In this document: positions 9,183-16,632 of the stretch, in pieces
Layout of the letters: every line of letters begins with the position of its first letter
Numbering within the stretch: the first letter of the stretch is position 1
Source of the DNA: 1-14-2-50-31-20 sp964617555
GTDB taxonomy: Bacteria; Bacteroidota; Ignavibacteria; Ignavibacteriales; Melioribacteraceae
Direction: 5' to 3'
DNA: 37,112 nucleotides
Assembly (NCBI GenBank): GCA_964617555.1
Contig: CAZTYP010000037.1
Location: forward strand, 1 to 37,112
Translations under genes and position numbers: made by a program
Notes under the pieces: model-generated
What the model was told of the DNA's origin: nothing
Database searches by the model: none
What the model saw: only the letters and a program-made list of their open reading frames with translations

Positions 9183-9944
9183 TTATTTTAATTGTTTTAA
9201 CTCATATTTACTGTTAGCTTTATATGTTCTGTCCTTAACGGAAATTTTAAAATTTTCTCTTGCTTTTTCTTTATCGCCCAAGCCCTTAAAGGCCAAACCT
9301 TTATAATAATATCCGGCACCTTTGGAAATTTTCTTTCTGTAATTAATTGCATTATCGGCAGCTTGTAAAGCTTTTTCAAACTCTCCAAGTTCAATATAAA
9401 TTTCGGCCAAAGCCAAATAAGCCGAATCGTATTTATAATTTTTTACAGCTTCCATTAAATATTCTATGGCTTTTTTATGTTTGCCGTTTCTTTTTGCCTC
9501 TTGTCCTAATTGTGTATACGCAAGCCCTATAAATTTTTTAACTTTCTTTTTACTCTTTTCGTTATCGGTTTTTTCAATATATTTTTGGAAATTATCAATA
9601 GCCAATTGATATTTTTTTAGTGAGTAATAGGTAGTTCCCAATCCACTGTAAGCCGCCACAAAATCGGGATTTAATTCTATACAACGCGTAAGGGCTTTTT
9701 CCGCCTCGTTGAATTTACGTAGTTTTTTTAGTGCAATACTTTTTTGATACAGAGTATTGGGATGTTCTTGAATTGCAAGAGATGAATCGTACTTGGCAAT
9801 TGCACCGTTATATTGCCCGGATTTAAGAAGTTTGTTGCCGGCATTATATAATGTTGCGGCTTCCGGTTTCATTTCTTGAGCAAAAATTAAAGACGATACA
9901 AATATTAATAGTGCAGCAATTTTAACAATATTTTTTAGTTTCAT
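9183..9944 (-). CDS. Secreted tetratricopeptide-repeat protein
   Basis: 253-aa protein with an N-terminal signal peptide (MKLKNIVKIAALLIFVSSLIFAQ, cleavage expected near residue 22), then about five to six TPR units covering nearly the whole mature chain. Repeat signatures are easy to see: A-LYNAGNKLLKSGQYNGAIAKYDSSL, the NEAEKALTRCIELNPDFVAAYSGLGTTYY unit, KYQLAIDNFQKYI, KKAIEYLMEAV, FEKALQAADNAI and ending YYKGLAFKGLGDKEKARENF. It is expected to act as a periplasmic or outer-membrane-linked scaffold; nothing in the sequence gives a specific partner. The start ATG follows AAAGGAAAC, a plausible ribosome-binding site. It begins only 31 bases after tRNA-Leu on the same strand, with no promoter visible between them, and ends at a strong terminator. 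Confidence 0.85.
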   Translation of the reverse strand: MKLKNIVKIAALLIFVSSLIFAQEMKPEAATLYNAGNKLLKSGQYNGAIAKYDSSLAIQEHPNTLYQKSIALKKLRKFNEAEKALTRCIELNPDFVAAYSGLGTTYYSLKKYQLAIDNFQKYIEKTDNEKSKKKVKKFIGLAYTQLGQEAKRNGKHKKAIEYLMEAVKNYKYDSAYLALAEIYIELGEFEKALQAADNAINYRKKISKGAGYYYKGLAFKGLGDKEKARENFKISVKDRTYKANSKYELKQLK

Positions 9945-9975
9945 TTTTGTTTCCTTTTTAACTTAAAAAAACCAG

Positions 9976-10059
9976 TGCGGAAGGCGGGACTTGAACCCGC
10001 ACGCCCCGAAGAGCACTACCCCCTCAAGATAGCGTGTATACCAATTTCACCACTTCCGC
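9976..10059 (-). tRNA. tRNA-Leu (anticodon GAG)
   Basis: On the minus strand the acceptor stem GCGGAAG (10059-10053) pairs with CTTCCGC (9983-9977), followed by discriminator A at 9976. A D-arm with TGGTGAAATTGGTA follows. The anticodon stem is CTATC/GGTAG with loop TTGAGGG, giving anticodon GAG for CUC and CUU codons. There is a long class II variable arm (TGCTCTTCGGGGCG) and a T-arm GCGGG-TTCAAGT-CCCGC. The 3' CCA is not encoded; the next bases are CTGG. The 84-base length and long variable arm fit tRNA-Leu. Confidence 0.97.
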
Positions 10060-10073
10060 AAAAAACAGAAATA

Positions 10074-10105
10074 CAAAGATACATGTGCCGATATAAAAAA
10101 TCAAA
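10074..10105 (-). promoter_or_regulatory. Bacteroidota-type promoter of tRNA-Leu
   Basis: Read on the minus strand, TTTG (10105-10102), 20 bases, then TATCTTTG (10081-10074) match the Bacteroidota housekeeping promoter (TTTG, 19-21 nt, TAnnTTTG) exactly. The -7 element ends 14 bases before the mature tRNA 5' end, leaving a very short leader. It is the best promoter match I found in the window. Confidence 0.75.
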
Positions 10106-10179
10106 TAATTGCCGGCATCAAATAATCTTATTACGGTTTTATAAAACATTCATATAAAAAAGTTCCTTACAAAAATTTC

Positions 10180-10197
10180 AAATAATCCGGATTATTT
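10180..10197 (-). terminator. Palindrome over the M16 peptidase stop, possible terminator
   Basis: AAATAATCCGGATTATTT is a perfect 18-base palindrome that includes the stop codon of the M16 gene (10192-10194). As RNA on the minus strand it can fold into a seven-pair stem with a CCGG loop, followed by GAAATTTTT. The stem is AT-rich and weak, so it is only a possible terminator. Confidence 0.4.
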
Positions 10198-11421
10198 CCC
10201 AATTGTTACTTTACATAAATCCTTTTCTGAAAGAAGGGTCTCTGAAACATCTAAAATATCTTCCATGGTAATAGAGTTAATTTCATCTATGGTTTCTTGT
10301 ACGGATTTTGTTTTGCCGTAATAAAAATTTGTTTGAGCCATTCTAATCATTCTGTTTGTTGTATTTTCAAGATGCATTATCAAATTTCCTTTCATATATT
10401 CTTTTGCTCTCGAAAACTCCGATTTAGTAATTCCGTTTTTTAATACTTTATGAAATTCTTGTAAAACAAGCTCTGCCGCTTTACCGGCTTGTTTTTCGTT
10501 TGTGGAAAAATATACTCCGAAAGCCGAATATTCAGCAAATGAATTTAAAAAAGTATTTATTTGATATGTCAGCCCGTTTTTTTCACGTAACAAATTAAAC
10601 AATCTGGACCCGCTACCCTCGCCTAAAATATTGGAAAGGATATTAACTTTTAATCTTTTTTTATTTTTATAGCCGAAAGTTTTTTTTCCGATTATTACAT
10701 GGATTTGTTGGATATCTTTCTTTAAGATTAAATCGGACGATAATCCGGGTTTAAGTTTTCTTTGTTTTTTAATTTTCCCCTCGGGTAATTCAGTTATTTT
10801 TTTTTCGACAAGCTCAACTAGTTTATCATGGTTAATATTTCCACTGGCAGAAATAAGGAAATTATTTGCGGTATAATAACGATTCAGATAATCCAAGAAG
10901 TTGTTGCGTTTAAATGAGGTAATGTTTTTTTCGATACCTATTATGGGAAAATGCAACGGATGTTTACCGAAAATCTTACTTTCAAATTTATCAAAAATTA
11001 ATTCTTCGGGAGAGTCTTCAATATCGAAAAATTCATCAAGAATAACTCCCGCTTCCTTTTTAATATCTGTTTCTCTGAAAAGAGAATTTTGCACCATATC
11101 AGCAAGTACATCAAAAACCTTAGGGAGGTGTTCCCTCATTCCTCTTCCGTAATAGCAAGTGTGTTCTTTGGAGGTAAATGCGTTCAGATACCCTCCGAAT
11201 TTTTCAACATCATCGGAAATCTTTTTTGAACTCCGCTTTGATGTACCTTTAAATAGCATATGCTCCGTAAAATGCGAAATTCCGTTAGTATCCTTATTTT
11301 CATTTTGCGATCCGGTATTAAACCAAAAACCGAGTGAAAAAGAATCTACATACGGAAGTTTTTCCGACACAATTTTTATTCCGTTAGATAGAACGGTAGT
11401 TTTATAATTTTCTTTTAACAT
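10192..11421 (-). CDS. M16-family zinc metallopeptidase
   Basis: 409-aa peptidase of the insulinase/mitochondrial processing peptidase family (M16B type, single two-domain half). The inverted zinc motif HxxEH is present as HFTEH at residues 50-54, in the context GISHFTEHMLFKGT, and the downstream glutamate region (EAGVILDEFFDIEDSPEEL, about residues 120-140) supplies the third ligand. A C-terminal M16_C domain with SRLFNLLREKNGLTY around residue 275 is intact. No signal peptide is visible, so it is probably cytoplasmic, although homologues vary. It starts 50 bases after glgA on the same strand and may be cotranscribed with it. The ATG at 11421 is the natural start. Its substrate is not predictable from sequence; the catalytic residues suggest an active enzyme rather than a pseudo-subunit. 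Confidence 0.93.
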   Translation of the reverse strand: MLKENYKTTVLSNGIKIVSEKLPYVDSFSLGFWFNTGSQNENKDTNGISHFTEHMLFKGTSKRSSKKISDDVEKFGGYLNAFTSKEHTCYYGRGMREHLPKVFDVLADMVQNSLFRETDIKKEAGVILDEFFDIEDSPEELIFDKFESKIFGKHPLHFPIIGIEKNITSFKRNNFLDYLNRYYTANNFLISASGNINHDKLVELVEKKITELPEGKIKKQRKLKPGLSSDLILKKDIQQIHVIIGKKTFGYKNKKRLKVNILSNILGEGSGSRLFNLLREKNGLTYQINTFLNSFAEYSAFGVYFSTNEKQAGKAAELVLQEFHKVLKNGITKSEFSRAKEYMKGNLIMHLENTTNRMIRMAQTNFYYGKTKSVQETIDEINSITMEDILDVSETLLSEKDLCKVTIGK

Positions 11422-11471
11422 TAATCATCAAATCCATTATTAGTAAGGAAATCTTTCTCGATACAAAAGCT

Positions 11472-12941
11472 TCAAATTTCCCGTTTAACAACAGCTTTTT
11501 CGTAAACCGAAACATATTTTTTTGCGGAGATGTTCCATGAAAATGATTTTAACATTCCATTTTTCTGGAGCTTTCGCCATAATTTTTTGTTTTTGTATGC
11601 TTTTGCGGCACGTTCAACAGCATCAGTTAAAGCGAACCCGTTATAATCGTTAAACGAAAATCCGTTTCCGTCTTCCTTCCCCTCGGCAAAGTGTTCGTCC
11701 CAATCAAAAACGGTATCAGCAAGTCCGCCGGTATTTCTTACAATGGGAATTGTTCCATATTTTAATGAATACATTTGCGTTAATCCGCACGGTTCAAATC
11801 GGGAAGGCATCAAAAACATATCGGCTCCGGCCTCAATAAGATGCGACAATTCGTTATTATACCCGATATAAACGGCAAACTTTTCGGGATATTCTTTTGC
11901 AAATTCTTCCAATCTCTGCTCAAAATGATATTCCCCGCTTCCGAGAAACAGCCATTGCATATCAAGTGACAATAAATATTCCATTGAATCCAATATAAGA
12001 TCTATACCTTTTTGAACTGCAAGGCGAGTAATTATTCCAATAACGGGAGTATCTTTTTTGTATGGGAGATTATATTTATTTAAAAGTGCTTTTTTATTTT
12101 TTTCTTTCACTTTTATTGTATCAAAAGTATAATTGTACGGAATAAATTCGTCTGTTTCGGGGTTCCAAACAGTTTCGTCAATTCCATTTAAAATACCAAA
12201 CAAACTATCTTTACGATACTGAAGCACCGTTTCCATTCCATAACCGAATTCCGGAGTTAAAATTTCTTCGGCATATTTTTCGCTAACAGTTGTAATTATA
12301 TCGGCAAAGGAAATACCGGCTTTCATAAAATTCACTCTGCCGTTATGTTCAATTTGACCGGGAGGAGCAAAGTATTTAGGATTTAGTTCTCCTTTCCACA
12401 AAGTATCGCTCGGAAAACTTCCTTGATATGCAATATTATGAATAGTAAAAACGGAAGCGGTTTTATCAAAAAGCTTATCCCAATTATAATTATCTTTTAA
12501 AAACAACGGAATTAATCCTGTTTGCCAATCGTTGGTATGAAAAATATCGGGTCTCCAATTCAGTCTTTGAACCAATTCAATAACTGCTTTCGAGAAAAGA
12601 ATAAATCTTTCATTTTCGTCAAGATCATTAGTATAAATTGTATGTCTGTGGAAATAAGGAGGATAATCAATAAAATATATTTCCGTTTCCAAATCGGGTA
12701 AAACGCCCTTATACACAGTAATATTATGAACAATTCCCGCAACTCTTACATTAATTTCGCCAATCCAATCCTGAAATTTAAGGTTAAACCTTTTTTCATC
12801 AACGGAATAATATTTAGGCATAAATACCTTTACCTTATGTCCTAATTTTGTAAGTTCAATCGGCAAGGCGCCTGCAACATCGGCTAAACCTCCTGTTTTT
12901 GCAAAAGGAACTACTTCACTGGCAATAAAAGCAATATTCAT
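11472..12941 (-). CDS. glgA: Glycogen synthase (ADP-glucose type, GT5)
   Basis: 489-aa starch/glycogen synthase that transfers glucose from ADP-glucose to the non-reducing end of alpha-1,4-glucans in the cytoplasm. The N-terminal GT5 domain opens with MNIAFIASEVVPFAKTGGLADVAG, where Lys15 in KTGGL is the ADP-glucose-binding lysine. HTNDWQTGLIP and FTIHNIAYQG follow, then the C-terminal glycosyltransferase domain with GIITRLAVQKG and MPSRFEPCGLTQMYSLKYG, whose glutamate is catalytic. A final NTGGLADTV repeats the KTGGL-like loop as in the family. Length is normal (about 480-490). No other glg genes are nearby. It heads a likely two-gene unit with the M16 peptidase and is divergent from an 83-aa gene across a 245-base gap. 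Function is highly secure. Confidence 0.97.
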   Translation of the reverse strand: MNIAFIASEVVPFAKTGGLADVAGALPIELTKLGHKVKVFMPKYYSVDEKRFNLKFQDWIGEINVRVAGIVHNITVYKGVLPDLETEIYFIDYPPYFHRHTIYTNDLDENERFILFSKAVIELVQRLNWRPDIFHTNDWQTGLIPLFLKDNYNWDKLFDKTASVFTIHNIAYQGSFPSDTLWKGELNPKYFAPPGQIEHNGRVNFMKAGISFADIITTVSEKYAEEILTPEFGYGMETVLQYRKDSLFGILNGIDETVWNPETDEFIPYNYTFDTIKVKEKNKKALLNKYNLPYKKDTPVIGIITRLAVQKGIDLILDSMEYLLSLDMQWLFLGSGEYHFEQRLEEFAKEYPEKFAVYIGYNNELSHLIEAGADMFLMPSRFEPCGLTQMYSLKYGTIPIVRNTGGLADTVFDWDEHFAEGKEDGNGFSFNDYNGFALTDAVERAAKAYKNKKLWRKLQKNGMLKSFSWNISAKKYVSVYEKAVVKREI

Positions 12942-13186
12942 ATACTACATATTTTTTTTAATCGGATAATTAAATTTATTAAATTTTAATATGAGTTACT
13001 TAACAAAACAATATCCATTGCTTATTACAGTTTTAACAATTAAGATTTGAGAAAGATGTTTTAATAACAAAAAGGAACTAATTTTAAATGGTATTGTTCA
13101 ATGCAAACATCATCGATGATTAATGTTCTTTCACAAAATGTTTTTCTATGTGTGATTTATATTCATTAACTAATTAAGGTAATATT

Positions 13187-13438
13187 ATGAATCCACAAAC
13201 CCAAAACAACAGTTCAAATCCTTTATCGGATTTGATTAACGATAGCACATATTTCATCTTGAAAAGTCGCAATTTAATAAACGAAAAATCTGTCCGCGAT
13301 TATCTAATAAGGCAACGTTTTAAAAAGATGCGCCAGCAAAAAATAAGTGCTACCACTGCAATAGAGACATTACGCGAAGAGTACCCGTATTTGCAGTTCG
13401 ATACAATCAGAAAGATTGTTTACCAAGTTGAAAAATAA
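13187..13438 (+). CDS. Small protein of unknown function, possible HTH
   Basis: 83-aa charged, soluble protein. I do not recognise a named family. The chain has a polar N-terminus (about 12 residues rich in N, Q and S), then mostly predicted helix, with a basic stretch (IRQRFKKMRQQK) near residues 43-54. The C-terminal half, ISATTAIETLREEYP followed by FDTIRKIVYQ, looks like a helix-turn-helix pattern in which the last helix could read DNA. That is only a pattern reading. The ATG at 13187 follows AAGG at a suitable distance (TTAAGGTAATATT). It is divergent from glgA and followed by a promoter-hairpin pair. Codon use looks native. Comparison with Ignavibacteria genomes would show whether it is conserved. 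Confidence 0.7.
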   Translation: MNPQTQNNSSNPLSDLINDSTYFILKSRNLINEKSVRDYLIRQRFKKMRQQKISATTAIETLREEYPYLQFDTIRKIVYQVEK

Positions 13439-13443
13439 TATTC

Positions 13444-13472
13444 TTGACAAAATTGATAACAAATTTTATATT
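13444..13472 (+). promoter_or_regulatory. Candidate sigma-70-like promoter
   Basis: TTGACA at 13444-13449 and TATATT at 13467-13472 are separated by 17 bases, a near-perfect match to the general bacterial sigma-70 promoter. A TACTTTTG at 13482-13489 also matches the Bacteroidota -7 element but lacks a -33 partner. The expected transcript start (about 13479-13496) lies before the hairpin at 13512, not directly before a gene. Such matches can arise by chance in AT-rich DNA. Confidence 0.45.
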
Positions 13473-13511
13473 GAGTAATCATACTTTTGGAGATTATTTC
13501 AATTGTATTCA

Positions 13512-13543
13512 GCCCGGTATTTTCCCCAATGCCGGGCATTTTT
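13512..13543 (+). terminator. Intrinsic terminator / possible attenuator hairpin
   Basis: GCCCGG at 13512-13517 pairs with CCGGGC at 13532-13537; TAT and ATG extend it with two Watson-Crick pairs and one G-T pair around an eight-base loop. A TTTTT run follows at 13539-13543. It can end transcripts of the 83-aa gene and any short transcript from the promoter at 13444. It stands 23 bases ahead of the next start codon. Confidence 0.8.
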
Positions 13544-13565
13544 AGTACTTTATTGAGAAAAGAAA

Positions 13566-13802
13566 ATGGCAAAAATTAAAAAACAAAAGAAACGCAATTT
13601 TGTATCACCTTTTAAAAATTACTGGCAAAAAGAGAACTATATTTTTCTTGCTATAGGAATAATTTTTTTGGTGGCAGGATATATTTTAATGGGGCAAGGT
13701 AAATGGGATAATACATTATCGCTTTCCGTTTCGCCTATAGTTTTATTGATTGCTTATTTGGTTTTTTTCCCCCTTGCAATTTTTTACAAAAAGAAAAGTT
13801 AA
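13566..13802 (+). CDS. Small two-TM membrane protein, DUF3098-like
   Basis: 78-aa protein with a basic N-terminus (KIKKQKKRNF) and two transmembrane helices at about residues 27-44 and 53-73, ending in KKKS. Between the helices lies a short loop (GQGKWDNTLSLS). The pattern NYIFLAIGIIFLVAGYILM then SPIVLLIAYLVFFPLAI resembles the small DUF3098 family of Bacteroidota, whose function is unknown; the match is from memory and not searched. Both ends are expected in the cytoplasm by the positive-inside rule. It sits 54 bases before dprA on the same strand and is likely cotranscribed with it. A terminator-like hairpin directly upstream suggests either an attenuated leader or a separate promoter that I could not identify. 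Confidence 0.75.
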   Translation: MAKIKKQKKRNFVSPFKNYWQKENYIFLAIGIIFLVAGYILMGQGKWDNTLSLSVSPIVLLIAYLVFFPLAIFYKKKS

Positions 13803-13856
13803 AAAATACCGTACAGTTTCAGAAGTTCAAAAAAATTTAAATAACTTTAGGGCAAA

Positions 13857-14978
13857 TTGAACCCTGAATCAATAAATATTTTCTACCGTGTAAAAGCCTT
13901 GCTCAATATATCGGGAGTGGGAATAATAAGGCTTTTATCTTTAGTTGAAAAGTTCGGAACACTCGAAGCATTATTTAACTCCACAAAAAAAGAATTAATT
14001 TCCGTTGGAAAGATTTCCGAAAAATTGGCTGATAAAATCGATTCGGTTATTAGTAATTTTCCCCTCTACAAAAAAGAGTCGGAAAAAGAACTTGAGAAAC
14101 TAAATGATTTGGGCGGAAAAATCATTACTTACTGGGATAACAATTATCCTCAACAATTAAAAAACATCTACTATCCCCCGCTGATTTTATATTTAGCGGG
14201 TAAATATACAGCGCAAGACTCTCAATCCGTTTCGATAGTAGGAACAAGAAGACTTACAGATTACGGTAAAACCGTAGCTAATAAATTTGCTTCCGAACTT
14301 GCTAAACAGGGTATTACAATTATTAGCGGTATGGCCCGGGGAATTGATTCGGTTGCCCATAAAGCCGCATTAAAACACGGAGGAAGAACAATTGCGGTAA
14401 TAGGTTCGGGGTTGGATATAATATACCCTCCCGAAAATAAAAATCTTTTTAATAGCATTATTGAAAACGGTGCCGTAATTTCAGAATTTCCTTTGGGTAC
14501 CAAACCCGACGCACAAAATTTTCCTAAAAGGAACAGAATAATTGCTGGTTTATCGCTCGGAACACTTGTAATTGAAACCAAAGAAAATGGCGGAGCAATG
14601 CAAACGGCAAAATTCGCTTTCGATCAGAACAAAGAAGTCTTTGCCGTTCCCGGAAATATTACAAGCGAAAAAAGCAACGGAACAAATCTATTAATTCAAC
14701 GAAACGAAGCAAAATTAATCCTTTCAACAGAAGATATATTGCTGGAATTACAATTAAAACTAAAACCGACAATAGGTGTAAATATTCCCAAACAGGATTT
14801 GGATTTAACATTGTTTGAAGAAAAAATTTATAATGCGTTAGATACTATCCCCAAACAGGTTGATACAATTGCTTCACAGACTTCCCTTTCAATTCCCGAA
14901 ACACTTATTAATTTACTTTCACTTGAATTTAAAGGAATAGTTCAGCAGCTTCCAGGAAAAATGTTCAAGAAAGCATAA
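13857..14978 (+). CDS. dprA: DNA-processing protein DprA
   Basis: 373-aa DprA/Smf protein, which binds incoming single-stranded DNA and loads RecA during natural transformation in the cytoplasm. An N-terminal helix-hairpin-helix/SAM-like part (residues 1-75, with ISGVGIIRLLSL) is followed by the Rossmann-like DprA core. Core motifs include YPQQLKNIYYPPLILYLAG, SIVGTRRLTDYGK, the dinucleotide-like loop ISGMARGIDSVAHKAAL and AVIGSGLDIIYPPENKNLF, then EFPLGTKPDAQNFPKRNRIIAGLS. A small C-terminal winged-helix domain covers about residues 315-373. The start is TTG: an in-frame TAG lies nine bases upstream, no in-frame ATG precedes the conserved region, and the N-terminus fits the family. It follows the DUF3098-like gene by 54 bases. 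A weak ACCAAA/TTTGGT hairpin follows at about 14998. Confidence 0.95.
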   Translation: MNPESINIFYRVKALLNISGVGIIRLLSLVEKFGTLEALFNSTKKELISVGKISEKLADKIDSVISNFPLYKKESEKELEKLNDLGGKIITYWDNNYPQQLKNIYYPPLILYLAGKYTAQDSQSVSIVGTRRLTDYGKTVANKFASELAKQGITIISGMARGIDSVAHKAALKHGGRTIAVIGSGLDIIYPPENKNLFNSIIENGAVISEFPLGTKPDAQNFPKRNRIIAGLSLGTLVIETKENGGAMQTAKFAFDQNKEVFAVPGNITSEKSNGTNLLIQRNEAKLILSTEDILLELQLKLKPTIGVNIPKQDLDLTLFEEKIYNALDTIPKQVDTIASQTSLSIPETLINLLSLEFKGIVQQLPGKMFKKA

Positions 14979-15043
14979 CAGTTTTTCTTTGAATAAACCA
15001 AATGTTTGGTATTGTGTTTTTACAACAAACGTAATAAAAATTT

Positions 15044-16348
15044 TTAACTACTTTTATAGTTTTTTATATTTTTCCAAAGTTCCCGCAAACGGTATTTAAG
15101 ATTTTTTTCTTGCCCGTGCTCGGTAGGATAATAATATTGTCTTTTCCCCATCTCTGTCGGGAAATAATTTTGTAAATAAAACCCGTTTTCATAATCATGC
15201 GGATACTTATATCCTTTACCGTAATCAATTGCTTTCATAAAGCCGGTAGGGGCATTGCGTAAATATAGAGGTACAGGATAAAGAGGATTATTTTTCACAT
15301 CCTCTTCCGCTTTTTTTATTGCCATATAAGAAGCATTGCTTTTAGGAGCCGAAGCCAAATAAGTAACACATTGTGCAAGTATAATGCGGGCTTCCGGCAT
15401 CCCTATTTTATAAACAGCACTAAAAACCGCTTCGGCCAAAACCAGCCCGTTGGGTGAAGCATTGCCAATATCTTCCGAAGCAAGCACAACCAAGCGACGA
15501 GCAATAAACAACGGGTCCTCCCCGCCTTCAAGCATTCTTGCCATCCAATACAAAGCCGCATCGGGGTCACTACCCCTTATGCTTTTTATAAATGCCGAGA
15601 TAATATTATAATGTTCTTCGCCGGATTTATCGTACATTACATTTTTTTGTTGAACAATATTTTCTATTATCTCTTTCGTAATATGGATTTCCTTTTTATT
15701 CGTAAGGGTTTTAGCGGTATCCTCCAAAATATTTAATAAAATTCTGGAATCGCCGCCGGAAACATAAAGTAAAAAATCTTCATCAACCGATTTAATCGGT
15801 AAGGCTTTAAGAAATTTATCTTCGGTTAATGCGCGATGAATTATATTTTTTAGATCTTCTGCCGATAAAGGCTTAAGTATGTAAATACGTGCACGAGACC
15901 TTAAAGCCGGAATAACTTCAAAAGAAGGATTCTCGGTTGTGGCACCGATAAGGATAATTTCACCGGCTTCAACACTATTCAAAAGTGCATCTTGCTGCGA
16001 TTTACTGAAACGATGAATTTCATCAATAAACAGAATTGTTTTTTTATTATATAGCAAATTTTGTTTTGCAATTTTGATTACTTCACGCACTTCCTTTACA
16101 CCGGACGAAACGGCATTAAGCTGAAAAAATTCAGCTGAGGTTTTTTCCGAAATAATTTTGGCAAGCGTAGTTTTCCCCGTACCCGGGGGACCCCATAAAA
16201 TCATAGAACTTACGGAATCGTTCTCTATCATTTGTCGTAGAGGTTTCCCTTTACCCACAAGATTTTCTTGCCCGAAAAAATTATTCAAAGAATCCGGTCT
16301 TATCCTTTCCGATAAAGGAATTTGTAATATTTGAGAAAAATTTTTCAA
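15044..16348 (-). CDS. rarA: Replication-associated recombination protein A (RarA/MgsA)
   Basis: 434-aa AAA+ ATPase of the RarA/MgsA/WRNIP1 family, which acts at stalled replication forks. The chain starts with the family N-terminus (PLSERIRPDSLNNFFGQENL). Walker A is GPPGTGKT at residues 53-60, Walker B with sensor is FIDEIHRFSKSQQDALL (Asp109-Glu110), and sensor 1 is GATTENPSFE. A C-terminal helical/MgsA domain contains SAFIKSIRGSDPDAALYWMARMLEGGEDP, read in two parts as the SIRGSDPDAALYW and MLEGGEDP signatures. The start codon is TTG at 16348, two bases after the preceding ftsB-like stop; no ATG lies before the conserved region. It is the last gene of a closely packed series and is convergent with dprA. 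Function is assigned by strong motif conservation. Confidence 0.96.
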   Translation of the reverse strand: MKNFSQILQIPLSERIRPDSLNNFFGQENLVGKGKPLRQMIENDSVSSMILWGPPGTGKTTLAKIISEKTSAEFFQLNAVSSGVKEVREVIKIAKQNLLYNKKTILFIDEIHRFSKSQQDALLNSVEAGEIILIGATTENPSFEVIPALRSRARIYILKPLSAEDLKNIIHRALTEDKFLKALPIKSVDEDFLLYVSGGDSRILLNILEDTAKTLTNKKEIHITKEIIENIVQQKNVMYDKSGEEHYNIISAFIKSIRGSDPDAALYWMARMLEGGEDPLFIARRLVVLASEDIGNASPNGLVLAEAVFSAVYKIGMPEARIILAQCVTYLASAPKSNASYMAIKKAEEDVKNNPLYPVPLYLRNAPTGFMKAIDYGKGYKYPHDYENGFYLQNYFPTEMGKRQYYYPTEHGQEKNLKYRLRELWKNIKNYKSS

Positions 16349-16350
16349 GA

Positions 16351-16632
16351 TTACTTTTTGTCAATTTTAATGGGGGTTTCGTTTTCCAGTTTCATGCGAT
16401 ATTTATCTCTGGCAACCTTTTCTATTTTTACATCACTTGTTTTTAAGGAATCTATTTCAAGATTTAATTTTTTTATACGTATATCTATTTCTTCTATTCT
16501 GTTATCCAGTTTTTTAAGATTACTTTTTAGTTTTAAATATTTAAGTACACCGTTTTTGTTAACAAACAGAATAACAGCGAGTATAAGAATTATTAACAGG
16601 TATATTATTTTAGTAATACTTTTTTTTTTCAT
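16351..16632 (-). CDS. Septum formation initiator, FtsB/DivIC-like
   Basis: 93-aa bitopic membrane protein: a short basic N-terminus (MKKKSITK), one transmembrane helix at about residues 8-24, then a coiled coil of about 40 residues (LKSNLKKLDNRIEEIDIRIKKLN) and a final motif EKVARDKYRMKLENETPIKI, typical of FtsB/DivIC proteins of the divisome. In that family the coiled coil pairs with FtsL and helps recruit and activate the septal wall synthase. Its ATG overlaps the ddl stop as ATGA (16632-16629), so it is probably translationally coupled to ddl; rarA starts two bases after its stop. Coupling to a cell-wall enzyme supports the division role. I assign the family with good, not absolute, confidence because the protein is short. 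Confidence 0.82.
   Translation of the reverse strand: MKKKSITKIIYLLIILILAVILFVNKNGVLKYLKLKSNLKKLDNRIEEIDIRIKKLNLEIDSLKTSDVKIEKVARDKYRMKLENETPIKIDKK

Noticed and set aside
12991..13050. A 19-codon frame upstream of the 83-aa gene
   Set aside because: No ribosome-binding site, no hairpin or tandem codons suggesting a leader peptide.
14995..15014. ACCAAA/TTTGGT hairpin behind dprA as a terminator
   Set aside because: The stem is six pairs with only a two-base gap and the T tract is broken; too weak to call.
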